DNA from: Clostridium akagii DSM 12554
GTDB lineage: Bacteria; Bacillota; Clostridia; Clostridiales; Clostridiaceae
Direction: 5' to 3'
DNA length: 64,000 nt
NCBI RefSeq assembly: GCF_000686725.1
Contig: NZ_KK366008.1
Location: forward strand, 76,074 to 140,073
Shown: piece by piece, positions 52,442 to 61,965 of the stretch
Layout: the number at the start of each line of letters is the position of its first letter
Numbering within the stretch: position 1 is the stretch's first letter
Translations under genes and position numbers: made by a program
The notes under the pieces: generated by a model
What the model saw: the letters and a program-made list of their open reading frames with translations, nothing else
What the model was told of the DNA's origin: nothing
Databases searched by the model: none

Positions 52442-53872
52442 ATGAACGTTTTATTTGCAGCATCTGAATGTTTTCCTTTTATAAAAACTGGTGGACTTGC
52501 AGACGTAGCCTTCGCACTTCCAAAGGCACTGAGGAAAATAGGTATTGACGCTAGGGTAATTCTTCCTAAATATGGTGCTATATCCTCTTACTTTAAATCT
52601 AATATGAAGCATATTGCCTCTTTTGAAGTGCCTGTTGGCTGGCGACAACGATATTGTGGACTGGAATATTTAGAGCATGATGGAATCCCTTTTTATTTTA
52701 TTGACAATGAGTTTTATTTTTGTAGAGATGATACCTATGGGTATTATGATGAAGCTGAAAGATTTGGATATTTTTCAAGAGCTGTACTTGAATCCATAAA
52801 TTACCTAGGAAGTTTTACTCCAAATATTATTCATTGTAATGATTGGCAGACTGGAATGATTCCTGTGATATTAAAAGATATATTCAGATTCAGTGAACGT
52901 CACAATAATATTAAAACAGTGTTTACTATCCACAATTTAAAGTATCAGGGAGTTTTCGATAAAAACATTTTAGGTGAGCTGCTTTGCCTTAATGATGGCT
53001 ATTTTAATGAAAACGCGCTTAAATTTCGCGATGGTGTTTCCTATATGAAGGGTGGTATTATATTTTCTGATAAAATATCCACGGTTAGTAATAGTTATGC
53101 CCAAGAAATTCAATCACCCTTTTTTGGAGAGAATCTTGATGGTCTTTTAAGAAATAGAAGTTATGATTTATGGGGAATAGTTAACGGTGTTGACTATGAT
53201 GTATACAATCCTGCAACTGATAATAATATAGAAACTAATTATGATTCAGAAAGGTTCTATAACAAAGTACAAAACAAACTTCATCTTCAAAAAATATTAA
53301 ATATGCCTGTAAACCAAGAGATTCCATTAATAGGTATCGTGTCAAGGCTTGTGGATCAAAAGGGTTTTGACTTAATTTCACATATTTTAGAAGATTTACT
53401 GCAGGATAACATTCAGCTTGTGGTACTTGGTACTGGCAGTGAAATATACGAAAATATGTTTAGATATTTTGCACAAAAATATCCTGGAAAACTTTCAGTA
53501 ATTTTACAGTTTGATAATTCACTAGCTCAAAAAATATATGCCGGTTCAGATATGTTTCTAATGCCTTCATTATTTGAACCTTGTGGCATAGGCCAACTAA
53601 TAGCCCTGAGATATGGTAGCATACCAATTGTTCGTGAAACAGGTGGCCTTAGGGATACAATCCACTCATTTAATGACACAAATCAGCAGGGCAATGGTTT
53701 CACTTTTGAAAATTATAATTGTTATGATCTATTATATACAATTAGAAGAGCAGAGTATTTCTATTATGAGAAGAAACACATATGGAGAAATTTGGTTCGT
53801 AATGGTATGAATGAGGATAATTCTTGGACAAAATCTGCACATAAATATGCAGAATTATACTCGTACTTATGA
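52442..53872 (+). CDS. glgA: Glycogen synthase (ADP-glucose)
   Basis: A 476-residue GT5 enzyme. The N-terminal K15-TGGLADV motif binds ADP-glucose, HNLKYQGVF is in the acceptor domain, and the C-terminal domain has GIVSRLVDQKGFDLI and the FEPCGIGQLIALRYGSIPIVRETGGLRDTI catalytic segment in separate parts. It extends alpha-1,4 glucan. No branching enzyme (glgB) is in this cluster. Start ATG 52442 behind AGAGGAG. It should supply the granulose that clostridia store before sporulation. Confidence 0.96.
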   Translation: MNVLFAASECFPFIKTGGLADVAFALPKALRKIGIDARVILPKYGAISSYFKSNMKHIASFEVPVGWRQRYCGLEYLEHDGIPFYFIDNEFYFCRDDTYGYYDEAERFGYFSRAVLESINYLGSFTPNIIHCNDWQTGMIPVILKDIFRFSERHNNIKTVFTIHNLKYQGVFDKNILGELLCLNDGYFNENALKFRDGVSYMKGGIIFSDKISTVSNSYAQEIQSPFFGENLDGLLRNRSYDLWGIVNGVDYDVYNPATDNNIETNYDSERFYNKVQNKLHLQKILNMPVNQEIPLIGIVSRLVDQKGFDLISHILEDLLQDNIQLVVLGTGSEIYENMFRYFAQKYPGKLSVILQFDNSLAQKIYAGSDMFLMPSLFEPCGIGQLIALRYGSIPIVRETGGLRDTIHSFNDTNQQGNGFTFENYNCYDLLYTIRRAEYFYYEKKHIWRNLVRNGMNEDNSWTKSAHKYAELYSYL

Positions 53873-53948
53873 TTTTGCATATTCAAAAAAATAGAAACCC
53901 AGCATACTAGCTTAACTTGTTATTTTCAGATGACTTAGGCTAACAATA

Positions 53949-54001
53949 AAAGTAGGGATGAAAGTAGATTTGCTTAAAAAATCTACTTTCATCCCTACTT
54001 T
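53949..54001. terminator. Bidirectional terminator between glgA and lepB
   Basis: A 22-bp perfect inverted repeat (arms 53949-53970 and 53980-54001; core AAAGTAGGGATGAAAG), with T-rich sequence on the plus side. Confidence 0.88.
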
Positions 54002-54024
54002 ATTAATTTTTAACTTAATGATAT

Positions 54025-54537
54025 TTACTTTAACAATCCAATTCTATTAAATGGATAAACAATAAATCTAGCTTTACCCTTAATATCAGACCATTGAATA
54101 TAAGAATTTTTCCAGTACCTTGAATCAAGAGAATTAACTCTATTATCTCCCATAAAAAAATATTCCCCTGCTGGAACTTTATACGTGCCGCCTTTTCCCC
54201 CATTATATACTACATATGGCTGATCTGATAATTTACCATTTACATATACCTTACCACTCTCAGTAATACTAATAGTATCGTTAGGTAGTCCAATAAGCCT
54301 CTTTATGAGTTCTTCATTCAATTCTTTTGAGTTGAATACTACAATATCTCCCCTTTTCAAGCTGTTTCTGTTGTACACTTTAGTAACTATTAATTGATCA
54401 TTAACTTGGATTGTTGGTGACATAGATGCCGTTGGAACAACAACTTTATAAAATATAAACTGGCGAATTAACATAGCTAATATAAACGCAATAACTATAG
54501 GTACTATATAATCGCTAATAATTTTTTTTACTCTCAT
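54025..54537 (-). CDS. lepB: Signal peptidase I
   Basis: A 170-residue single-span signal peptidase: membrane segment about residues 9-27, catalytic Ser38 in VPTASMSPT, catalytic Lys79 in LIKRLIGLPND, and the box E region GDNRVNSLDSRYW (about 134-146). It cleaves signal peptides outside the membrane. I start at ATG 54537, behind GGAGG; the frame to 54549 adds a few codons that contain the ribosome site. Confidence 0.95.
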   Translation of the reverse strand: MRVKKIISDYIVPIVIAFILAMLIRQFIFYKVVVPTASMSPTIQVNDQLIVTKVYNRNSLKRGDIVVFNSKELNEELIKRLIGLPNDTISITESGKVYVNGKLSDQPYVVYNGGKGGTYKVPAGEYFFMGDNRVNSLDSRYWKNSYIQWSDIKGKARFIVYPFNRIGLLK

Positions 54538-54557
54538 TTTAACCTCCAAAGCTATAA

Positions 54558-55532
54558 TTATTGTTCATCCAATACTATTTTATCAAATTGTGAATTATAT
54601 ATTTTTCTTCTTTCCAAAGACCATACCTGATCAGACATTTCACCAGGTTTTACAGAATCAACAGCCTTTTTCATATCATACATTGTTGCATCCATATCAT
54701 CTAAGTAATGTAGCATTTCAGCTTCTGGAAGCATAGGTTTCTTTGGGCTACCATATTCTGGTTCATAATGATGAGCAAGGACCATGTGCTGTAAAATCAT
54801 TGAAACTTCTTTATCTACTCCAAGAACATCTGCCGCTGCCCTTATCTTCTCAGCACCCATTACGATATGTCCCAGCAGTTGACCTTGAATAGTATAATCA
54901 GTCACTATACCTAGTTCTGAAGCATCCATTTCTTCAAGCTTAGCCATATCGTGTAATATTACTCCCGCATATACTAAATCTGTATTCAGAAAGCTATAAA
55001 CCTTACATAGACCTTCTCCAGCTTTTAACATAGTTGTTACATGATATAATAGCCCTGATCTAATAGAGTGATGATTTTTTTTGGCAGCCGGAAAATTCAT
55101 TATCTTTTCTCCAGATGCATCTAAAATATAACTTACAATATTTTTTATATCTTGATTTTTTATTTTTTCGATAAATTCTAACACATTTAAGTACATATCT
55201 TCTGCTGAATCTGGTGCTGAAGCTACAAAGTCTGTTATATCCACTTTATCTTCATCATTAGAAACCCTGATTTTATCAATTTTAAGCTGTAAGTTATTTT
55301 GCCACTCCACCACGGAGGCTCTAACTTTAACTAGGACATTTTCCTTATAGGCTTCTTTATCTTCATCCGATGCATCCCAAAGTTTTGCACTAATCTCACC
55401 GGTTTTATCACCCATAGTAAAATCAAGGTACTTCTTGTTATTTGTTGACATTCTACTTGAAACAGATTTTATTATATAAAAACTATCTACCTTTACTCCA
55501 GCTTGTAATTCGTTTATTCTCTTAAAAATCAA
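54558..55532 (-). CDS. YhaM-type 3'-5' exoribonuclease (OB fold + HD domain)
   Basis: A 324-residue protein with an N-terminal OB-fold nucleic-acid domain (about 12-95, YLDFTMGDKTGEISAKLWD) and a C-terminal HD domain with RSGLLYHVTTMLK, VILHDMAKLEEM (metal His-Asp) and LAHHYEPEYG. This order is that of B. subtilis YhaM, a Mn-dependent 3'-5' exonuclease that acts on RNA and DNA. I start at TTG 55532, seven bases after GGAGG; the ATG at 55550 has no site. Confidence 0.88.
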   Translation of the reverse strand: MIFKRINELQAGVKVDSFYIIKSVSSRMSTNNKKYLDFTMGDKTGEISAKLWDASDEDKEAYKENVLVKVRASVVEWQNNLQLKIDKIRVSNDEDKVDITDFVASAPDSAEDMYLNVLEFIEKIKNQDIKNIVSYILDASGEKIMNFPAAKKNHHSIRSGLLYHVTTMLKAGEGLCKVYSFLNTDLVYAGVILHDMAKLEEMDASELGIVTDYTIQGQLLGHIVMGAEKIRAAADVLGVDKEVSMILQHMVLAHHYEPEYGSPKKPMLPEAEMLHYLDDMDATMYDMKKAVDSVKPGEMSDQVWSLERRKIYNSQFDKIVLDEQ

Positions 55533-55618
55533 TATGTTGCCTCCATTCATGCACGTAATATATTATTAGAATACCACAAAATAGAAATATGGTCTAATCC
55601 TATTTTAATTAAACGCAA

Positions 55619-55648
55619 AAAAGATGCCACCAAATCATGACATCTTTT
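55619..55648 (-). terminator. Terminator after the Lmo0937-like gene
   Basis: AAAAGATG (55619-55626) and CATCTTTT (55641-55648) form a stem extended by two more pairs, followed by T residues on the minus strand. Confidence 0.6.
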
Positions 55649-55652
55649 AAAT

Positions 55653-55808
55653 TTATTCCTTGATTTTTTTACCTGTAAATAAATCAATAATAAATATTAC
55701 TACTGCTATAAGTAACAACCAATGAATCATTACTCCCGCAAACCTAAATACCACTCCCAGTAGCCAAATTATAACAACTACTGCACCTATCCATCTAAGT
55801 AACGTCAT
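55653..55808 (-). CDS. Small Lmo0937-family membrane protein (51 aa)
   Basis: The ATG at 55808 lies seven bases after GGTGG. The 51-residue product has two hydrophobic stretches (about 6-22 and 28-44) separated by FRFAGVMIHW, and a short basic tail (TGKKIKE). The pattern of a first segment with WLLGVVFRFAG followed by a second with HWLLLIAVVIFII matches the Lmo0937 family of tiny membrane proteins. Function is unknown. A terminator follows directly. Confidence 0.75.
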   Translation of the reverse strand: MTLLRWIGAVVVIIWLLGVVFRFAGVMIHWLLLIAVVIFIIDLFTGKKIKE

Positions 55809-55879
55809 ATAGATTCCACCTTTCAATGGTTTTGTATTACTTATAGTATGTATATTATGATTTTTTATTCTTCGTTAAA

Positions 55880-56362
55880 TTATTTACTTGCTGCTACTGC
55901 ACTTGCACCACTTGCAATAGTAGCATTTGTACCACTAACATTCTGCTTCTGGGCAAGAGCCTGTACAATTGTATTCAATAATTCTGACGTGTCACTCGTA
56001 CTTCCACCAATGCTACCAATACCACTAGTGCTATCGCTACTACCATCATCACTGCTACTATCGTCACTACTGCTTGAACTTGAAGATAAGCTTTGTAATG
56101 CTTGTAATTGAATCATTTGTTGAATATTTTTCGAGTTCTGTGTCAAAGAATCCAAACCAGTTGAACCAGTGCCAGTAGTTGAATTAACAGCATTGGCTGT
56201 ACTACTTGTATTACTACTTGAACTTTTCAATAATTCATCTAAAAGTGATGAAAACAATGAACTAGTACTACTTGTATCTGAACTAGAATTACTGCTACTA
56301 TTTGAAAGTGTTTGCTGCAATGCTTGAAGCTGGCTTAATTGAGACGTTTGATCAACTTGCAT
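55880..56362 (-). CDS. Serine-rich low-complexity protein (160 aa)
   Basis: A 160-residue protein with three helical, Gln/Leu-rich segments (LSQLQALQQTL, about 8-18; IQQMIQLQALQ, about 80-90; SELLNTIVQALAQKQ, about 126-140) separated by Ser/Thr/Asp-rich linkers. Start ATG 56362 behind AAGGAGG. There is no signal peptide or known domain. The opening resembles the N-terminal region of some clostridial lytic transglycosylases, but the SLT domain is absent. It could be a secreted or sporulation structural protein; function unknown. Confidence 0.6.
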   Translation of the reverse strand: MQVDQTSQLSQLQALQQTLSNSSSNSSSDTSSTSSLFSSLLDELLKSSSSNTSSTANAVNSTTGTGSTGLDSLTQNSKNIQQMIQLQALQSLSSSSSSSDDSSSDDGSSDSTSGIGSIGGSTSDTSELLNTIVQALAQKQNVSGTNATIASGASAVAASK

Positions 56363-56472
56363 AAAAATTCCTCCTTAAGAATAATATTTCATTATAATTT
56401 TACAGCATTTGACGTAATTTTTAAACAAAAACACATAAAAACCATAATTTTTCATTAAAATTTACTCTTTGT

Positions 56473-57858
56473 TCATATAATGCGTTCTGCTAAGCCATTT
56501 ATACATCTTCCGGGCAATACATTTTTAACAATTTCATTTTTATATACCACAAGTTTACCATTTACAATGACATAAGGTATACCTTCAGGTTTAGCATCAG
56601 GAAATCCTTGATCAGGAAATTTTGCTCGATCACATATTTTATTAATATCAAAAATCACAATATCTGCATCTGCTTCTTCTCTCATCCTGCCTTTATTTGC
56701 TAACCCAAGCGTTATAGATGGAAGAATAGTACATTTTCTAACAGCTTGTACTAATGTTAAATCTTTTCTCTCACGAACCATTTTTCTAAAAAATCTTGGA
56801 AAAGTTCCTGAATTTTGAGGATGTCCTTCACCAGTCTTTCCTGTAGGGCTTGGTCCTGTGTCTGAAGATAACATTACATAGTCTTTTTTTAAAGCCTCAT
56901 ATAATTCCTCTTCCACTCCAGCAAAACATATTACACTTTCATCTTTGTTATACTCTCTAAGTTCATTATACATTTCAGTTGTTAATCTTTTACCTTTATA
57001 CTTACCAGTTGCCACTAGCATATTTTCATATTTCCACCCGAATTTTTTTATATAATCTTCATCATATATTGTAGAACCTATAAAAGTGGAAAATGCACTA
57101 TACATACCACTATCAATGGATATTTTTAAACCTTTTTCTCTTGCCTGATCAACCATAGCCAGTGCTTCAGTCATTATACCTGTACCATATTGATAAACAA
57201 AATGTGATATTAACACATGAGCACCTGTCTCCTTAGATATTTCTATGGCGTGCCTAAGTGATTTTAAATTTCTTGGTAAATTAACATTTGTGTGTATAGG
57301 AACAACTTTGTTATACTTTTTAGATACTTTACTTAATTCAATTACCTCTTCCTTTGATGATCCTGGCGCATACTCAATACCGAAAGATAATCCGATAGCA
57401 CCATCTTCGAAAGCATTTTCAGCAATGTGGCACATTTTGTAAATTTCTTCATTATTAGCTGAAATATATGGATTGTTTATACCAACTGCTTCCCTTAAAG
57501 TAAAAGAATGTCCAATTAATTGAGCTTGATTTATCAAAAATCCTACTTTATTTTGATTTACAAAAAAATTTCTTAAATCAAGAGGACCACAACCACAGTT
57601 GCCCCCTACTGTAGTTGTTATTCCTTGAAGCACTGAAAGTTTTCCACATTCTATGTGACCATCTATATGAGCATGAATATCTATGAAACCAGGGCTTACA
57701 ATAAGTCCAATAGCGTCTATTTCTGTTTTTCCAATAATATTTTCATCAGTTATTTTTGCTATTTTTGCGCCTCGTATACCGATATTTTTGTAGATGATAT
57801 TCCCATTTTCAGGGTCTACAACTGTACCATTTTTAATAACTATATCATAATTATCCAT
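56473..57858 (-). CDS. N-acyl-D-amino-acid deacylase-like amidohydrolase
   Basis: A 461-residue amidohydrolase with a TIM barrel and a flanking beta sandwich. Metal ligands: His62 and His64 in GFIDIHAHID, Cys88 in GGNCGCG as in D-aminoacylases, and the His residues of VVPIHTN and VLISHF. SSDTGPSPTG and HPQNSGTFPRFFRKMV carry the catalytic Asp region and the GTFPR motif typical of D-aminoacylase. It probably hydrolyses N-acyl-D-amino acids; the exact substrate is not known. Start ATG 57858 behind GGAAGTGA. It follows the pot operon in the same direction, after a terminator-like hairpin. Confidence 0.82.
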   Translation of the reverse strand: MDNYDIVIKNGTVVDPENGNIIYKNIGIRGAKIAKITDENIIGKTEIDAIGLIVSPGFIDIHAHIDGHIECGKLSVLQGITTTVGGNCGCGPLDLRNFFVNQNKVGFLINQAQLIGHSFTLREAVGINNPYISANNEEIYKMCHIAENAFEDGAIGLSFGIEYAPGSSKEEVIELSKVSKKYNKVVPIHTNVNLPRNLKSLRHAIEISKETGAHVLISHFVYQYGTGIMTEALAMVDQAREKGLKISIDSGMYSAFSTFIGSTIYDEDYIKKFGWKYENMLVATGKYKGKRLTTEMYNELREYNKDESVICFAGVEEELYEALKKDYVMLSSDTGPSPTGKTGEGHPQNSGTFPRFFRKMVRERKDLTLVQAVRKCTILPSITLGLANKGRMREEADADIVIFDINKICDRAKFPDQGFPDAKPEGIPYVIVNGKLVVYKNEIVKNVLPGRCINGLAERII

Positions 57859-57888
57859 ATCGTCACTTCCTAATTTGAGACCTCTACA

Positions 57889-57916
57889 AAAAAATACCGA
57901 TAATCGTCGGACGTAT
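57889..57916 (-). terminator. Terminator-like hairpin after potD
   Basis: On the minus strand ATAC-GTC-CGA pairs around CGATTA with TCG-GTAT, then a run of T residues. It is short and imperfect, so partial read-through into the amidohydrolase gene is possible. Confidence 0.5.
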
Positions 57917-57941
57917 CATAGCATATTTTTCTTTAGATATC

Positions 57942-59018
57942 TTATTGTTGTTTAAATTCTGACCAAATCGAATCAAATTCCTTAGATGCACTACCCGCAT
58001 CTTCTAAATGTTTACCCTTTTTCAATTCTTCTTGAGGTACATAAACAGCTTTATTATTAAGAAGTTCCTGTGGCATATATTTTTTAGCTGCTGTATTAAC
58101 ATTAATATATTCTATGCTTGTTGTGACTTTACTGCTTTCTTTACCATCTAGCAAGAAGTTTATCAATGTTTCGGCATTTTTTTCATGTGGTGCCTTAACA
58201 GGTACTATTAGATTATCCTCTTCAAACTGCATTCCATCTTGTGGATAAACAATTTTAAGTTTTGGATTACCTTTAATTGCTGCTGACGCCTGAGATCCCC
58301 ACATAACTCCAATTGATGTATCTCCATTAATCAAACTTGTGTGTGGTGTGTCTGCATCAAATACTTTAACATTAGGTCTTAGCTTTGTAAGTTCTTCTTT
58401 AGCTTGTGCTAGTTTTGCTGTATCTGTTTCATTAATGCTATAACCAAGTTTTGTTAATGCCATACCTATAACGGATCTTGGATCATCTAGTAAAACTTCA
58501 GAGCCCTTTAATGAAGGATCCCATAAATCATTTATTCCCTTAATATCTTTTTTAACTTTATCTGGATTGTAAACTATCATTTCGCTTCCAAGTGAATAAG
58601 GCACAGAATATTTATTTGTCTTATCAAAATATTGTCCTAAATATGCCTTATCAATATTTTTGTAATTTGGAATTGCTGATTTATCAATAGGCTGAATTAA
58701 TACTTGTTTCTGCTTACCCATAATCTGCACCATATAATCCGCACAAATTATCACATCGTATTCTCCACCCTTAACCGCTTGTAACTTTGCAAGCATCTCT
58801 TCGTTTGTAGCGAAGTTACTATAATTGACCTTAATTCCTGTCTTTTTTTCAAAATCTTTAATTACATTGTCTGGAACATAATTTGCCCACGTAAAAAGAT
58901 TAACTACTTTTTCAGTACTTTTATTTTCTGAACTAGATTTTCCGCAACCAGCAAGAGAAAATGCTGCAATGGAAACTGCAAGCACCACACTTAGCACTTT
59001 AAATTTTTTCTTTAACAT
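57942..59018 (-). CDS. potD: Spermidine/putrescine-binding lipoprotein
   Basis: A 358-residue extracellular solute-binding lipoprotein. The N-terminal signal ends in the lipobox SLAGC with Cys25. The mature part begins VVNLFTWANYVPDNVIKDFEKKTG, the typical PotD start, with IICADYMVQIMG and the polyamine pocket residues W41-type aromatic and acidic residues in DDPRSVIGMAL and WGSQASAAIKG. Last gene of potA-potB-potC-potD. Start ATG 59018 behind GGGGTGAT. Confidence 0.92.
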   Translation of the reverse strand: MLKKKFKVLSVVLAVSIAAFSLAGCGKSSSENKSTEKVVNLFTWANYVPDNVIKDFEKKTGIKVNYSNFATNEEMLAKLQAVKGGEYDVIICADYMVQIMGKQKQVLIQPIDKSAIPNYKNIDKAYLGQYFDKTNKYSVPYSLGSEMIVYNPDKVKKDIKGINDLWDPSLKGSEVLLDDPRSVIGMALTKLGYSINETDTAKLAQAKEELTKLRPNVKVFDADTPHTSLINGDTSIGVMWGSQASAAIKGNPKLKIVYPQDGMQFEEDNLIVPVKAPHEKNAETLINFLLDGKESSKVTTSIEYINVNTAAKKYMPQELLNNKAVYVPQEELKKGKHLEDAGSASKEFDSIWSEFKQQ

Positions 59019-59068
59019 ATCAAAATCACCCCTAAATTTTTTATAATCTTAAAATTCCTTTTAACCTT

Positions 59069-59857
59069 TTATTCTATTTTTTTCTTTTTTAGCTTTGTAA
59101 CCTGCGATAATATTAAAACAACAAAAGTTGCTAATAGCATTATTGTACACAATGCATTTATTTCTGGTGAAAGCCCGAAACGAAGCATTGAAAATATCTT
59201 TATTGGAAGAGTAGTGCTTTCTGGTCCGCTTACGAAGAAATTTATAATAACATCATCTAATGAAAGTGCAAATGCAAGCATAGCACCTGAAATTATTGCT
59301 GGAAAAATTAATGGAATAGTTATAGTTCTAAACACAGTGAATTTTGATGCTCCTAAATCCATTGCAGCCTCTTCAACTGACATGTCAAAACCTGCAAGTC
59401 TGGATTTAACATTTATAAGTACAAATGGTATACAAAATGTTGTATGTGCAAGTACTAATGTAAGTATACCAAAATCCATTTGAAGAGCTGAGAAAAATAC
59501 TAATAATGATATTCCCATAATTATTTCTGGTATCACAATTGGAATATAAATGAGTAAATCCATTGCACCTTTCCCTTTGAATTTTTGCCGCTGAAGTCCG
59601 ATGGCACCCACTGTTCCAATTACTGCTGATATAGCTGTACTAATAGCTGCAATAGTTAAACTGTTAATAAGTGCAGTTATTACGTCATCATCGTTAAACA
59701 ATGCGGTATACCAATCAAATGTAATCCCACTAAAAACTACGTTTGATTTAGTAGCATTAAAAGAATAAATAACAATTATTGCTATTGGCACATATAAAAA
59801 TGCAAATATTAATAGTACATAGGCTCGTTCAAGTCTTCTTAATAATTTAGACTCCAT
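59069..59857 (-). CDS. potC: Polyamine ABC transporter permease PotC
   Basis: A 262-residue permease with about six membrane segments and the EAA loop EEAAMDLGASKFTVFRTITIPLI (about residues 160-183), by which it contacts the ATPase. The first segment follows a basic start (ESKLLRRLERAYVLL). The ATG at 59857 overlaps the potB stop by one base, so the genes are translationally coupled. Confidence 0.93.
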   Translation of the reverse strand: MESKLLRRLERAYVLLIFAFLYVPIAIIVIYSFNATKSNVVFSGITFDWYTALFNDDDVITALINSLTIAAISTAISAVIGTVGAIGLQRQKFKGKGAMDLLIYIPIVIPEIIMGISLLVFFSALQMDFGILTLVLAHTTFCIPFVLINVKSRLAGFDMSVEEAAMDLGASKFTVFRTITIPLIFPAIISGAMLAFALSLDDVIINFFVSGPESTTLPIKIFSMLRFGLSPEINALCTIMLLATFVVLILSQVTKLKKKKIE

Positions 59858-60714
59858 TAAAACACCCCCATGTCAGAATTTTTACCAATAATTTTTACAT
59901 AAACCAAAATCAAAATTAAAGATAAAAAAATCATTACTATGGAAAGTGCTGCTCCAAAAGGCCAATCTCTTGCTTCTAAAAATTGATTTCTAATTAAATT
60001 TCCAATAAGCATTACATTACTCCCACCCATTAAGTCCGGAATGAAAAATAGCCCAACCGATGGGATGAACACTAAAATACATCCAGCAACTATTCCCGGC
60101 ATAGTGAGTGGTATTGTAACCGTTCTAAATGTCTTTAGCCTGCTAGCTCCAAGATCCTTAGCAGCTTCTATAAATGCTCTATCCATTTTATCTATAGAAT
60201 TATATAGAGGAAGAACCATAAACGGAAACATTGTATATATCATTCCAATCATTACCGCTCCATAAGTATATAACATCTTTAATGGTTCTTTTATAATACC
60301 AGTTATAATCAAGGCATGGTTTAATACTCCACTAGTGCTAAGTATCACAATCCATCCATAAGTACGTATTAGTGAATTAGTCCAAAATGGTGCCATTAGT
60401 AATAGCATAATTACAATCTTAAACTTTTTTATTTTAGAAGCAAAGTATGCGAAAGGATACCCAAAACCCAAAGCAAATACCGTTGTAACAAAAGCAATAA
60501 CTATAGAATCCCAAAACACCTTAACATACAATGCACTGCCCATTCTTGTGTAATTTGAAATGGTTGGCGTATAGACTATACCACCATCATTACCTCTTTG
60601 CATAAAACTAATAAACACAATATACAGAAGAGGTACAGCAACAAAAAAAAGCATCCAAAATGATATTGGAACTATAGTCAATATTTTTGTAAAATCAACT
60701 TTTTTCTTTTTCAT
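59857..60714 (-). CDS. potB: Polyamine ABC transporter permease PotB
   Basis: A 285-residue permease with six hydrophobic segments, a Lys-rich cytoplasmic start (MKKKKVDFTK) and the EAA loop EAAKDLGASRLKTFRTVTIPLT (about 183-204). It forms the membrane channel with PotC. I use ATG 60714 behind GGTGA; an in-frame GTG at 60723, right after the potA stop, is an equal alternative. Confidence 0.93.
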   Translation of the reverse strand: MKKKKVDFTKILTIVPISFWMLFFVAVPLLYIVFISFMQRGNDGGIVYTPTISNYTRMGSALYVKVFWDSIVIAFVTTVFALGFGYPFAYFASKIKKFKIVIMLLLMAPFWTNSLIRTYGWIVILSTSGVLNHALIITGIIKEPLKMLYTYGAVMIGMIYTMFPFMVLPLYNSIDKMDRAFIEAAKDLGASRLKTFRTVTIPLTMPGIVAGCILVFIPSVGLFFIPDLMGGSNVMLIGNLIRNQFLEARDWPFGAALSIVMIFLSLILILVYVKIIGKNSDMGVF

Positions 60715-60723
60715 TATCCTCAC

Positions 60724-61797
60724 CTAACCTTCTTCAACTATAACTACATCCTCAGATTCAAAATACATCCAAACCTCACTACCTATGCCTATTAAATCTT
60801 TTTTCTTATCATAATCAGAAACTTTTATTTCCTGATTACTGGCCAGTTCCATAGTAGTTTTAATAATAGATCCAATATAACTATGTTCTTTTATTATTGC
60901 TTTCATACTATACTGGTGTTTCACCTTAGAATATTTTATATTTTCCGGTCTTATTAAAATATAACTCTCCTTGTTTTTTGAACTATCATAATTTTTATAA
61001 TTAACACTGATTTTGTTTGGACCGAATTCAACTGTTATCTTTTCTTCGTCAATTTTTTCAATCTTAGTCTTAATTAAATTAGATTCTCCTATAAAACCTG
61101 CAACAAATTTTGTTTTTGGCCTTTCATATATATCCTCAGGACTACCTATTTGCTCTATTACGCCTTTGTTCATTACTGCTATCCTATCAGACATATTAAG
61201 TGCTTCCTCTTGGTCGTGAGTAACATAAACGAATGTAATCTGCAATTTTTTCTGAAGCCTTTTGAGCTCAATTTGCATCTGCTTCCTAAGTTGTAAATCC
61301 AGTGCTCCTAAAGGTTCATCTAGAAGCAATATTTTAGGATTATTTATTAGTGCTCTTGCTATGGCAACTCTTTGTTTTTGTCCACCACTTAGTTGCTCAA
61401 TCTTTCTTTTTTCGTAGCCCTCTAATTGGACTAAACTTAGCATTTCGCCAACTCTTTTTTTTATTTCTATTTTATTAACCCTTCTAATTTTCAAACCATA
61501 GGCTATATTTTCAGATACATTCATATGTGGGAATAATGCATAATTTTGAAATACTGTATTTACATTTCTCTCGTGTGGCTGTTTATTCTCAACATGCTCA
61601 CCTTCAAGTAGAACATTGCCACTGGTTGGACTTTCAAAACCTGCTATTATTCGTAAAGTAGTTGTTTTTCCACATCCACTTGGTCCTAGTAGTGTTAAGA
61701 ACTCACCTTTATTTATTTTTAAAGATATATTTTTAATTACTTCTTGTTCCTCAAACTTTTTTATTATATTATCTATTTCTAATATGATTTCTGCCAA
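60724..61797 (-). CDS. potA: Polyamine ABC transporter ATP-binding protein PotA
   Basis: A 357-residue ABC ATPase with Walker [10 protein letters not shown] (38-46), signature LSGGQKQR (near 136), Walker [13 protein letters not shown], the switch His in VTHDQEEAL, and a C-terminal TOBE regulatory domain (about 235-355). It drives import of spermidine/putrescine with PotBCD. The start is TTG 61797, behind an extended GGAGGTGAT. First gene of the operon; the 168-base gap upstream to the HAD gene contains its leader but no clear promoter pair. Confidence 0.95.
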   Translation of the reverse strand: MAEIILEIDNIIKKFEEQEVIKNISLKINKGEFLTLLGPSGCGKTTTLRIIAGFESPTSGNVLLEGEHVENKQPHERNVNTVFQNYALFPHMNVSENIAYGLKIRRVNKIEIKKRVGEMLSLVQLEGYEKRKIEQLSGGQKQRVAIARALINNPKILLLDEPLGALDLQLRKQMQIELKRLQKKLQITFVYVTHDQEEALNMSDRIAVMNKGVIEQIGSPEDIYERPKTKFVAGFIGESNLIKTKIEKIDEEKITVEFGPNKISVNYKNYDSSKNKESYILIRPENIKYSKVKHQYSMKAIIKEHSYIGSIIKTTMELASNQEIKVSDYDKKKDLIGIGSEVWMYFESEDVVIVEEG

Positions 61798-61965
61798 TTT
61801 TAAAAATCACCTCCTGTATTCCTTATATAACATTGCTTTGGGGATATATATTCACCTATTTATCCTATATATATGCTTGGGAATAATTATAACATATTAT
61901 TATTTGCATTTAAAGTTAATTACTCACAAATTATCTATAAAATAATGTGATTAAATATTATTTTA

